From assembly GCA_021234155.1 (NCBI GenBank), contig JAJEKV010000003.1, forward strand, positions 15,980,386 through 16,044,385: 64,000 bases of DNA. Reading direction: 5' to 3'. Shown here in pieces: positions 11,173 through 21,152 of the stretch; the first letter of the stretch is position 1, and each line of letters opens with the position of its first letter. A program made the translations under genes and the position numbers. Source of the DNA: Isoetes taiwanensis (lineage: Eukaryota; Streptophyta; Lycopodiopsida; Isoetales; Isoetaceae). The notes under the pieces are model-generated. The model did no database searches. It saw only the letters and a program-made list of their open reading frames with translations, and was not told the origin of the DNA.

Positions 11173-12495
11173 TTGCCCTCTTGGATTCTTGTTGCCGGAG
11201 TGGATGTTTGCTGATGGAAGGTTATCACGAGATGGATTTTTGCTCACATTTACAAAGGTATTTGTTTTTTTAATGTTTCTTCGCTTAATATAATGGTATT
11301 TTTACAAGATATTGGTTTTCTCGATTCTACAATGCAATGCCGCAAAAACCCGCCTTTATTTCCTTCACTTTGTCTCTGTTCTAAGATTTGTTGCATTCTA
11401 AAAGAGTTTAGAGTTTTAGGCCCCTCTCGCTTGCTTCCAACTTCTTGGATATTCCCGGCTTGTCGGATTATTCATAGTAACCAGCCTTTAGCTTCAATCA
11501 ACAAATGGATTCTTGTGCACAACAACAGCGGATTATTCCATGCCGCTTCGAGTCGTCGGCAGACGGGCCAAACAAAGGGCCATATGGAGCATCCAAAATC
11601 ATATGGATTGATAAACAATGGTTTCATTGTGAAAGAGAAATAGTCAGAAGCTGAAGTAACACGGGAATGCTAACAGAGCAAGCTTGCTTCAAAACCTCTA
11701 TCCTTGATCTCGCTTCACCGATCAAGCATACAGAAACCTACTCCACATCACCAAACCGGCCGATTCTCTTCACTTGTTAAACCAAAGCCGCAACCCGCGA
11801 GAAAGTGTCACTAAGTTCTTTATGAACCTCACCAATTGTTACCGCAGAGTAACGCTGATGTTGTTGTCTTTCATGCAATGGTTTGTGAATAAAACATTAT
11901 TGTCAAGCATATCAATGTCTAAAGCTTTTATTTGATTCAAATTTATTTTGTTACTAAAGGTTTGTGAATAAAACATTATTGTAGAGCATATCGTTGTCAA
12001 AAGCTTTTATTGATTCAATTTTATTTCACTAGTAAAATTCTATTTTCTAAATTAATATCAATCTAACCAATTTCTTTCCTTTACGCTCATGCACTATAGA
12101 ATCTCTCAATCCATCAATTCCACATGACATTTCTTCGATGCCCCAAGTCAACATGATGTTGATCCAACATTACCGCATTAGAGAATCCAATAAATGAAGA
12201 TCAAGTTCAATTAGTCCCGCCACCATCAACAAGAACCACCACCGCGCATGGCGAAGACCCTATTGATGTGTTGTTATTATGGTTGGTTGGTTGGTTGGGT
12301 TTACGTGCGCAAGTAAATAGGCTAACTGCCCCCTGCAGATTGTTTGATAGGCAAATCAACGAAGATGTATATCGTATCTTAAGCCGCTATCTATTTTGAG
12401 TGCTTCAAAATTGCTATAATACTCTTGCTGTCTTCAATGGCTTAATAAATTTTTAAATAATATGCTTTTAAAGCGTATGTAATTAAGTTACATTA
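11173..12495. other. Unassigned sequence inside TIR copy B
   Basis: A stretch of about 105 codons is open from 11293, and a second frame at about 11503-11650 also stays open. Neither shows a recognisable domain or splice context. A tandem duplication at 11878-12035 is listed separately. Confidence 0.4.
11878..12035. repeat. Tandem duplication of about 80 bp
   Basis: Two units begin GGTTTGTGAATAAAACATTA and run through AGCATATC and AAAGCTTTTAT. The second begins near 11959. Confidence 0.8.
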
Positions 12496-13484
12496 GGCCC
12501 TTTTTCCACGGCCCTTCTGTCTTAAAATCATTGAACTAGGATTGGGCCACATCAGCATATAAGACACCATGGCTTTTCCGTGGTAACTTTTAAGACGTGT
12601 CGCATTTCAAGTCCGTACAATCATGGTGTCACATTTTCTTCCGGGGGAAAACCCCCGCCACAAAATGCGACAGGCAAACATGGCCAATCCCAGGGCTTTC
12701 TGGCCGCAGTTTTAGGATGTGTTAGAAAAGGTACGCCACGAGGATGTTTATCGCCGGATTTGTGCCACAGCATGAAACGCCCTGAGATTGCAGAGGACCT
12801 GAAACGCCGGATTTGTCAAGAAATTGCAGACGCCCTGAAACGCCGGATTTGTCAAGAAATTGCAGACGCCCTAAGATTGCAGAGGCGGGCCTCCGTTTTG
12901 GCACAAAGGGCAGCTTTCTTTACGCAGAAGATCCCGTGAGGCCCGTAGATATTGTTGTTGCCCAGTCACGAAATTGCGTAAGAAGCGTAATATGGCCTCC
13001 TGGTAAGATTTGAGCAAGTCACGAACAAAAGGGCGGGTCCGGCCAATTCTTACTTGATTATATTGTTGACCACACAGCAGGAATTCGGCATGGAAATCGG
13101 ATAAGCTTTTTGTACCAATTCCTTGATAATCTGATTCAAGTTTTGAGCTCTGCTGCACATAAGAAAGCTGAAGACGATCTTATCCAAGCTGATGACTGCT
13201 GTTAGATGACGGTTTACCAAAATAAGTTAGACTGCTGTTGATACTGCGATTCATCTTCAAAATCCAAGGGGAAGGCGCACCGCTAAATTGCGTAAGAAGC
13301 AAAGATGGAAAAGCTCAAATATAAGACACGTCTCATATTCATATGACATGTCTTATATTTTAGCAATGGAAAAGTGATTTTTTTAGGGCGTGTCTTATTA
13401 TGACGTGGAGGTGATGTGGAGCTTAAAACGGTGTCTTATAAAAATGTGACAGCCATAAAATACGACTGCTGTGGAAAAAGGGCC
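12496..13484. mobile_element. PIF/Harbinger-type non-autonomous element, 989 bp
   Basis: Terminal inverted repeats GGCCCTTTTTCCAC are perfect for 14 bp (12496-12509 and 13471-13484) and are flanked by TTA at 12493-12495 and 13485-13487. A 3-bp TTA duplication and a GG-start terminus fit PIF/Harbinger and Tourist-like elements. Subterminal AAGACAC/GTGTCTT words occur in both orientations. The middle holds a 38-bp tandem repeat. No transposase or catalytic domain is seen. Confidence 0.85.
12785..12875. repeat. 38-bp tandem repeat inside the Harbinger-type element
   Basis: Two full units contain GAAACGCCGGATTTGTCAAG then AAATTGCAGACGCCCT (starts near 12799 and 12837). A partial related unit lies just before them. 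Confidence 0.85.
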
Positions 13485-14538
13485 TTATGCTATAATATTA
13501 TAGTTACTCAGGCTTCATATTAGTTTTTTTTTTTGTTATAATGCTAGATATTAGATATTCATGTTTTGCATGTTTACATGTTTTTACATATGTTTGGTTT
13601 TTTTAGGGCCCGAAGGGCCCAAATTTTTTTTTAATATAACAACCAACACACAACTACCATTAACATTAATTATCACAACCATTGGATCCAACACATTTAA
13701 ATTAAAATCCCCCTTAAACCCCCTTTGGTTTGGGTGCATATTCACACCTGGGTGACGAGCGCAAATGAGAGCCCTTATAATTATATTTTGCACGTACAAA
13801 ATCAACACCATATAGTATTTTGCTTCAAATCTTATAGTATTTTGCAAATCTTGTTATACAGTATAGCAAATTTTGTACTTGCATACCCCACAAACGAGGA
13901 ATTTTACGTACGGTGTAGATTAAGGAATAAGGGGTGTAGTTAGAAATTTCTGCACTCTGTTTTTGACTATTCTTGACTGTATTTTGCCAAATCCAGCCAC
14001 AAAAATTACTTTTGCTTATCCAAATGACAATCTGACCAATTGCCTATATTCCTTATCATCATTACAAGACATTTGCTTTGGAAATTCTCAAAAAACTCGT
14101 CCGCAACTCCAAAATCCCAATCTCCGACATCAAGCTTTCAGATTTGACCGCTATTGACCAAATTTTGACCGCACTTTGAGCTCGAATAACTCACAAAACT
14201 ATATTTCCGACTTGGTCGAAGCTTTTACCATTGGTTACCTACAACTTTTTGACCAAGTCTACAAAGTGATTGACTCAAAAAAAATCGATCTCACAGATCA
14301 ATACCACAAATGTTTTGGCAAAGGTGCCAATTTCTCGAAATGGGAGAGGTATAAAACTTCAAGTTTTGAACTTGTCTTTGAAATTAGCTTGCATAGATTG
14401 ATCACCTTAAGTGATCTGGAGGTTCTAACCCCAATTTGAGTGAAAACTCAAGTTGGTTCCTTGTGGTTGATCCTTGCCGTGGTTTAGGGTCAACATTTTG
14501 GAGGTTCTACCGAGATCTCTACCCCGATTTTCAAACTC

Positions 14539-15390
14539 ATGGCTCCAAAACAAAAGTTTCCAGCAGAGCAAGAACCAATGGAAGATCGAGACTTCGAGCC
14601 TTTTAGATATAGATCTCTTCCCCTAATTTTGCAAGTGGATTACTTCAAAGCCTACCTTATCGGGCGAAGTTGAATATGCCTACCCATTGCCTACTTTTGA
14701 TTCCAAAGATGAGTGCTAATACTTTTCTAAGAGTCTTTGAAGATTATTACAGGGATTTTGGCTTCAAAAAAAGGATGCAAGCTATCACAATTTGAAAAGT
14801 GCTTTAAAGAGGAAAGTGAAGTCGGTGGTGCTTGGCTGACTTATGAGAAGCTTATGGGAACCACTTCTTGGGATGACCTTGTCACCAAGTTTTTGGACAG
14901 GTTTGGAAAACGTACGCCCCTAAAGATCTTGTTAATGAGTTGCAAAATTTCTCCATTTATGCAGTGAAAGTGTGAGCCAAGATAAGGAGAGATTCAACCC
15001 TTCATGAACAGATGCCAAAAGTTCAAGTCACTGTTCCCACACTCTTTTGGTGTCCTCCTTTATTAAAGGCTTATCTTCTAGACCAGAAATTCACAGAAGA
15101 TTATCAAGATTCAAGCTGCGTAAGGTTTTGATTCCATCTACAAAGTTTTTGCCAAGACCACCGAATTGACCAAAATGTTTTCTATCCTACCGTAAAAAAA
15201 CACCATAGCTTTCATCATGATCCTTTTACCCCGACGCCACCGGGATGGTCCTTATGAATCTCATCATTCTATCCCTATTTATGCCGTGTGCATAAAGAAA
15301 AGAAAAAAGAAGAAGCCGATTCTCGATTTTAGAAGTCAAGGCAGATCCGACAAAAGGTGACCTGAAGCTTTAGCGTATGACCAAACAACT
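14539..15390 (+). pseudogene. RT1 Gag (frame-broken)
   Basis: It starts MAPKQKFPAE, the same start as intact RT3 Gag at 48079. The conserved core GCKLSQFEKCFKEE and TYEKLMGTTSWDDLVTKF lies at about 14760-14910. Single-base frame shifts and a stop interrupt it, several within C/G-rich words where RT3 stays open. The family role is the structural particle protein that packages element RNA. Confidence 0.85.
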
Positions 15391-15429
15391 TGTGGAGCTC
15401 AAGGCAAGCAGGCAGGTAGAACTTACCCC

Positions 15430-15610
15430 TGAATGTATTCATTGCAATAGAACTTCACATCCAGCTGACATTTGTTATTGGCAAATATGTCCTAAATGTA
15501 AAAAGAAAGGTCACTTTGGTAGATAATGTCCAGTCTGTGCTTTTTGCAATGAAATTGGTCATACTGACCTCAGATGCATTGTTAAAGAATATTTTGCCAA
15601 GCAAGAGAGG
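15430..15610 (+). other. RT1 triple CCHC zinc-knuckle region
   Basis: Three consecutive C-x2-C-x4-H-x4-C knuckles are visible: CIHCNRTSHPADIC, CPKCKKKGHFGR-x-C (final Cys after a stop) and CAFCNEIGHTDLRC. This is the nucleocapsid-type RNA-binding region. It is present again, partly frame-shifted, in RT2 (36560-36730) and RT3 (49000-49140). Confidence 0.85.
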
Positions 15611-15689
15611 GAAAAGAAGTCTGAGGCAACTCCTCATGTAAGATTTGCAGAGCCTACTAGCTCTATAAGGTTTGTACAAGCTACAGAGA

Positions 15690-16650
15690 TGCCAAAGACT
15701 GAAGAAGTGATGGTGGTACAAACCAGAAGTATGGGAGATTCCCATAAACTTGCTGAGCCTACCAAGTTTGTTCCAGAGCATTTTAGGAGATCAGCACTGC
15801 CACCACCCCCTGTTATGGAAGCCCCTCCTCAAGAAATAGCTCCACCTCCCCAACAAAAATATGGTAAGAAAGATCATGACACAGTTCTTCAAAAAAAAAA
15901 AAAAAAATGGTAAGAAAGATCATGACTTTGATGAGTTGGATGTTTTACTAAAAAATTCCAAAGTAAGTGTGGACTTATTTACATTGTTAAAGATGCACCT
16001 GGTTATAGGAAAAAGTTACTACAACAAACTACTTTTAGTGAAGCAGTAACTTGTGTAGGTGTTGCAAATGCCACTAATCTTATTCTGGCCCAAAATGAGG
16101 AAGATCCAGGTGCCTTTATGTGCTCAGCAACTCTAGGAGGTTATTCTTTTTCCAATGTGTTGTTAGATGGAGGCTCACCTTTAAATATCATGCCATATCA
16201 TGTTATGAAAAAATGTGGGCTCGAGATAGATAAAAGGACATCTGTTCTGTTAAAATCTTTTTCTAATGCTAAGATAGCACCAGCTTGAATTGTGACCAAG
16301 GTCCCCTAACACCGAAGGCATTGTTGTAGCTGCCAATTTTGTTGTTGTTGCTTTTGAAGATCTAGGAGAAGATGCGCATATATGATCTCTTGGAAGGAGG
16401 TGGATGGCTACAGCTTGATGCTAGGCCAATCTGGTCCGAAGGGAGATGCACCATTTCAAATGGCACTCAAGTCGGCCACAATCTACAATCAAGATGGTTC
16501 TTATGGCTTTAATGACGAGGTACATTTTATCAAAGAAATGCTTATAGAAGAACCACTAGGATCCTATAGCCTAGCAACTCCTAATACAAAGAAACTTGAG
16601 TTGATTCCTTTAATTAGAGAGTGTGCACTACCTTCCTTCAAGATGGCGTA
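15690..16650 (+). pseudogene. RT1 protease region and spacer
   Basis: The aspartic protease centre reads LLDGGSPLNIMPYHVMKKCG at about 16160-16220. DGG in place of DTG/DSG is common in plant Tat/Ogre-type proteases. Upstream lie a Pro-rich linker and FDELDVLLKNSKVSVDLF. Downstream are 110 to 120 residues with YNQDGSYGF and EEPLGSYSLATP, which I do not recognise and which lead into the RNase H domain. A poly-A run near 15892 and other indels break the frame. Confidence 0.8.
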
Positions 16651-16659
16651 AGAGGTTGT

Positions 16660-17045
16660 TTATGGTTTGATGGAGGAATATCAAAGAAATTGAATGTAGC
16701 TTCATCTCAGCAGCTATATTAAAAAGATACCGCCAATAAACTTTTTGGCTAAGGTAGGAAGGATTTTTCCCCAAATAACTTCTAATGTAGCGTAATACAA
16801 GGCTTTGATTGCAGGTCTCCGTGAAGCTAGAGCTATGGATATTTCAATTATACATATCTATGGGGATTCACGCTAGTCTCAAGACAGTGTAAATGGTGAA
16901 TATCAAGCCAAGAATGCTGATATGGAGCCCGTGAGAAACCGTGTAATGGGAATGCTTGCTCATTTTACCTCTTGGGAAATTACTCATATCCCAAGGGAGC
17001 GTAAATTGGGAAGCCGATGCTTTGTGCAGACACTTTGATGACTTA
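16660..17045 (+). pseudogene. RT1 additional (archaeal-type) RNase H, located before RT
   Basis: Motifs read WFDGGISKKLNVASS (first Asp), YKALIAGL (preceded by the expected Glu, spoiled by an apparent indel), IHIYGDS (second Asp) and an N-W-E-A-D-A-L-C-like end (last Asp). The domain resembles the extra archaeal-like RNase H of plant Tat elements. It lies between protease and RT rather than after the Ty3 RNase H. RT2, RT3 and RT4 show the same placement, which argues against a local rearrangement. Confidence 0.85.
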
Positions 17046-17129
17046 TTTATCCGAGGGAGCTATACCAGAGGAAGATTTCGATGAGGATGAGGCTAAGGAG
17101 CTCGTCCCATACTAGTTATAAATGCATCC

Positions 17130-17945
17130 CAGAAAAAGGCAATCAATGAAGTTATAATCAACAAGCATGGCCAGAAAGAACTCGCTTTTGGGAGATCTTT
17201 TGACACACAAAATAAGGAAGAGATCAATAAATTCTTTGAAGAGAGAAGTGATGTGTTTGCTTGGGATTATTCTGAGCTTATTGGTATCAAAGAGGAGGTA
17301 TGTCAATTTGAAATTAAAATTAAAGAAGGGTGTAAGCCCTGCCTTCCGTGGTTAAGAAGAATAAATGCTTCACTTTTAGATCTAATCAAAGATGAATTGC
17401 ATAAGATGTTGGATGCAAAAGTCATTGTAGAGATCATCAACCCCGAATGGGTATCCCGCATTGTTCCAAAGGGAAAAAAGAATGGAACTTTGAGAATTTG
17501 CATAGATTATCGAGATTTGAACAAAGCCACTATAAAAGATTGTTATCCCTTGCCTTTTTGGAAGAAATTCTATATGTCAAGCAGTGGGAAAGACATGTAC
17601 TCATTCTTGGATGGCTTTTCAGGGTTCAACCAGATTAGTATCAAAGAGGAAGACCAGCCAAAGACCTCATTTATCACTCCATGGGGTACTTATGCTATGA
17701 AAATAATGCCATTTGGCCTAATGAATGCCCCAGCTACCTTCCAAAGAGCAATGGATGTCATTTTCAAAACTATGGCTGCTGAAGAATTTAGAGTGTATTT
17801 GGATGACCTTTGCTTGGGTTCTCATGCTAATAACCATGTGGAATTGCTTGCAAAAAAACTGTTCTTTATGCAGGACTTCAGGAGTCAATCTAAATCCAAA
17901 AAAATGCATCTTTTTTGCATCCAAAGGACAACTCTTGGGACATGA
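17130..17945 (+). pseudogene. RT1 reverse transcriptase
   Basis: A leader FDTQNKEEINKFFEERSDVF-like segment precedes the RT core, open from 17253 for 230 codons. It contains [51 protein letters not shown] and the catalytic YLDD box in VYLDDLCLG at about 17790. This is a Ty3/gypsy RT with YLDD in place of the commoner YVDD. One short segment around 17560 (LPFWKKFYMSSSGKDMY) looks locally frame-shifted against RT2. Confidence 0.92.
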
Positions 17946-18590
17946 GGTATCCAGCCAAGGTATTCAAGTTGCTCAAGATAAAGTTGAAGCTCTCAAGAAA
18001 CTGGTACCTCCCAAGAATTTGAAGCTGTGTTAAGAGTTTCATTGGTATGACAAGTTTCCTTAGGATGTATATTCCAAATTTTGCTCATATCTTAAGTCCT
18101 ATCTCTAGGTTGACCAGATAGGGAAGTTTTCTAAATTTGAAAGCAAGCACATACCTATCACATGGACTCCGTGAGTGCCAAGAAGCTTTTGACTTTCTTA
18201 TTTTATCCATATGTGAAGCTACTCTTTTAAAAACCAGATTTGAGCCTGCCATTTGAGGTTTATATCATCAACTAAAAAAGGCTATAGGTTTAGCCATTTT
18301 TATGTGATAAGCACACCATAGTTTTTGCAAGCAAGCAATGGTCCGCTTCTTGAAGAAAGATATATCGTAATAGAAAAAGTGTCAGCTGCTCTCATGTTCC
18401 TCATCAATAGGCAGGGGCACCTACTTCTAAAAAGCCAAGTTCAAGTTCATATGAAGCAAAATCCAATGGGATTGCTATTTGGTAAAGCAACTAATAAACC
18501 AAAGATCCAAAGGTGGGCTTGTAAGTTGCAAAGTTATAATATTTCTCAGAAAAGAGTTGCACTTGACACCTAAATCCTAGCCTCTACTTG
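17946..18590 (+). pseudogene. RT1 RT thumb/connection and weak Ty3-type RNase H
   Basis: Residues such as GHEVSSQGIQVAQDKVEALK continue the RT. EKVSAALMFLINRQGHLLL and RWACKLQSYNIS match the region where Ty3 RNase H normally lies (E-K-x-A-L and K-W-x-x-x-L-x-x-F/Y). The first catalytic Asp expected near 18260-18290 is not seen. The original RNase H may be degenerate, but frame breaks make this uncertain. Confidence 0.6.
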
Positions 18591-20277
18591 CCTTATATAT
18601 TTTTTGATCATGAGGATGAATTGAATATTACTGACACTTCATTTGCAGTAGCACATTTAGAAGCAACTCAGGGAGATCAAGCCCAAGGAGGATGGCAGCA
18701 ACCTATTAGGGATTTTTTGCAACATGGATTCACTTCTCCAAACCTCACCCAAATCGAAAAGAAGACTTAAGGACAAGTGCAGACAATTCAAGCCGATAGA
18801 GAATATCCTATGCAAAGTTAACAGGGATGGAATCTTGCTGAGGTGTGTAAGTGAAGAAGAATCAGCCTTGATCATTAAAGAGATGCATAAAGGTATCTGT
18901 GGGGGACATTTTGCTGGGGATACCACTGCAAAAAGATTCTCGTGTCCGATATTATTGGCCTAATTTATTTTTAGGGATTGCTATGAAGTTATAAAGACTT
19001 GCCATCAATGTCAAATTTTTAGTAAAAGAATTTTATTGCCAGGGTAAAAGCATGTTAAGGTGTACCACTTTTGGAACCAGCAAAAGTACATACACTAGGT
19101 ACTTCAGAACTGGAGACTTTCTCATTTTGCTTTTCATTAAAACTAGTATAAAAGTTCAAAAAAAAAGTCAAGAACGTGTTAATATTCAAAGTTAAGATAA
19201 AATATAATGCTATGGAAGACCAAAATATATATAAAAGTTCTAACATGTACCTTTTATTGACATATTACACAGGTACCCAGTACCCAGTCTTGGGTACCTT
19301 TTTAGGTACTTTTTTGGTCACTAAATAATACTTTTTAAGGGACACCCTAACATGCTTATACCCGTCAGCTGCCTTAAATCCTATCATATCTCCAGGACCT
19401 TTTCAAATCTGGGGGCTAGATTATATTGGCCCTATTAATCCTTCCTCTACAGGTCAGCATCAACATATTATTGTGGCTACAGATTATTTCACTAAGTGGG
19501 CAGAGGCTATACCTTTGAGACAAGCTAATGCCCTTACAACTGCAAGGTTCTTACATGAATTTATTTGCTCCAGATTTGGTATTCCTTTCCAGATACATTC
19601 TGATAGGGGTACCCCCTTTGTTAATGAAGTCATTGCTAACTTGTTGAGCATTTTGAAGGTCAAGCACACCAAAAGTTCTTCTTATTATCCTCAGGGTTAA
19701 TGGACAAGCTGAAGCTACTAACAAAGTGTTGAAAAATATCTTGCAGAAAACGGTGGAGATTAACAAAAAGGATTGGCATATCAAAATAGTGGATGCCTTC
19801 AAAACAGCTACAAATCATACACCTTTCAATTTGGTTTATGGCATAGAGGCAGTTCTACCAGTAGAACTCGAATTACCTTCCTTGAGATTAGCTCACAAAT
19901 TGTGCTTACCTTTTGAACATGCTTTACAGGAAAGATTGGATGCCCTGTTACATTTGGATGAGTACAGAATGGAAGCTGAGAACACAAACTTGTTGAAAAA
20001 GGCTAAAGATCTGGCTGCATTCAAGGCTGCACACAAAATACAAGGCATCTTCAAAAAAGGGGAGCTTGTTCTCAAATGGAACAAGTCAAAGGAGGATTCA
20101 GCTGGCAAATTTGATAACATTTGGGAAGGGCCCTTTGTAGTGTTGGGTCCTGCAGGTACTAATTCTTATTGGTTACAGGAAGTTGCTTCAGGGATGCCAC
20201 TGCCAAATCCTATCAACATCTTGCACCTGAAAAGGTATTGGGACCAGCATGCTTGCTTGTCCCTCTTCTTTCATTAA
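18590..20277 (+). pseudogene. RT1 integrase, interrupted by a MITE
   Basis: The zinc-binding HHCC region reads MHKGICGGHFAGDT then, across a frame break, YYWPNLF and CHQCQIF. The catalytic core has GLDYIGP, ATDYFTKWAEA, IHSDRG and a Glu in GQAEATNKVLK, giving D, D, E. The last 183 codons (19726-20277) are open. The tail reads GELVLKWNKS, IWEGPFVV and NILHLKRYWDQ before the stop, with no chromodomain. A 322-bp MITE sits at 19042-19363. Confidence 0.9.
19042..19363. mobile_element. 322-bp MITE inside RT1 integrase
   Basis: Terminal inverted repeats GGGTAAAAGCATGTTAAGGT and the complement of GGGTATAAGCATGTTAGGGT match over about 25 bp with few changes. RT2 lacks this segment and continues straight from TTATTGCC to the next integrase codons, so the insertion is directly visible. 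No convincing target duplication was found, so the superfamily is not assigned. Internal GGTACC-like words recur near the right end. Confidence 0.85.
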
Positions 20278-21152
20278 AAGGTTTAGAGATTTATAGTAGG
20301 CTTAAAGTAGTTAAATCAGTTTGATTTTTAAGCACATTACTTCAGTAGATAGAACAGTTTGACTTTGAGCACATTACTCTAATAGAATTTGTTTCATGTT
20401 CCTAGGTTGATCTGATCAGGTAATAGTGCAAATGATCTCAAGAACAGGGTTGATACTAATGATTACCAAGTGTCATATGCAGGAGCATCCTTCTTCCATT
20501 GTTATTCACCTGCCCCTAAGCATTCCTACCATCCATCCAGCCTCTTATTCTTGTTTTTCCATACCTTAACAACACTCTGCAAAATCACCTTCACCATCAT
20601 GGCAGAGTTGCAAGGGTTTGAGACTAATTGGTTTATGTGTTTCCATGACAGGTGCACTCTTCTTTCATATTTTTCATTTGTCTTAAGTAGCCCTACCTCC
20701 CATTTGAACTCCTTATTCTTATTCTCATTCCCTAAAGAAGAAAAAAAAGCACTCTAATTCATCTTTACCATCACAAAGAGAGTTGCACTTGTTGAAGACT
20801 AGGAGGAAGACATACATTTTCTTGTTTTGGCGAAGTTTCAAGCAGTTGCACACATACTTTACCCCCATTTCATCATCACTTTGTCATATTCACACTCACT
20901 TTCATCTCATCTCACTCATTATATTCCATTCACCATCATTTCATCACCATCTTGTCATTTTCATATTTACTTCTGCCTTTTCTCACTTACCATACTGCAT
21001 TCACATTATTCCATCATCACATTCATACTCATTTCATCAACATATACATTTCACACTCTTATAGACACCTTGGTACAAGTTGAAGACCCCTCTAGTTGTT
21101 CATCTTTGATATTATATGGCTGAGGGGAGGCCTTTTTCTTGTTTTGGCGAGA
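20278..21152 (+). other. RT1 untranslated region between integrase and 3' LTR
   Basis: Noncoding DNA rich in CATT/TCAC words with no recognised domain. The same segment occurs in RT2 at 31352-32225. A purine run GAGGGGAGG at about 21122 is a candidate polypurine tract. It lies roughly 25 nt before the LTR, farther than usual. Confidence 0.6.

Larger units (their letters stand above)
10828..13936. mobile_element. Long-TIR element, copy B, inserted in the RT1 5' LTR
   Basis: The left end AATATGTAGCATAATAACAG matches copy A, and similarity continues to about 10975. From about 13600 the GGGCCCGAAGGGCCC hairpin, the inner left arm (13639-13772) and the centre (to 13936) follow. The right arm is absent, and the RT1 LTR resumes directly. 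The 2.6 kb between 10976 and 13600 is not shared with A or C and includes a Harbinger-type element. Confidence 0.8.
9459..14495 (+). repeat. RT1 5' LTR, interrupted by TIR copy B
   Basis: LTR sequence runs 9459-10828 and resumes at about 13937-14495. It matches the 3' LTR (21153-23065) along its whole length. About 20 bp of LTR present in the 3' copy (22494-22513) are missing at the interruption. Most differences between the two LTRs are short clusters at C/G-rich words. Confidence 0.93.

Noticed and set aside
10911-11293. Cys/His/Met-rich open frames on both strands
   Set aside because: They are read through the TGCATG simple repeat and are open in several frames at once.
11293-11643. 116-codon plus-strand frame in copy B filler
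   Set aside because: A second frame is equally open, and no domain is seen in either.
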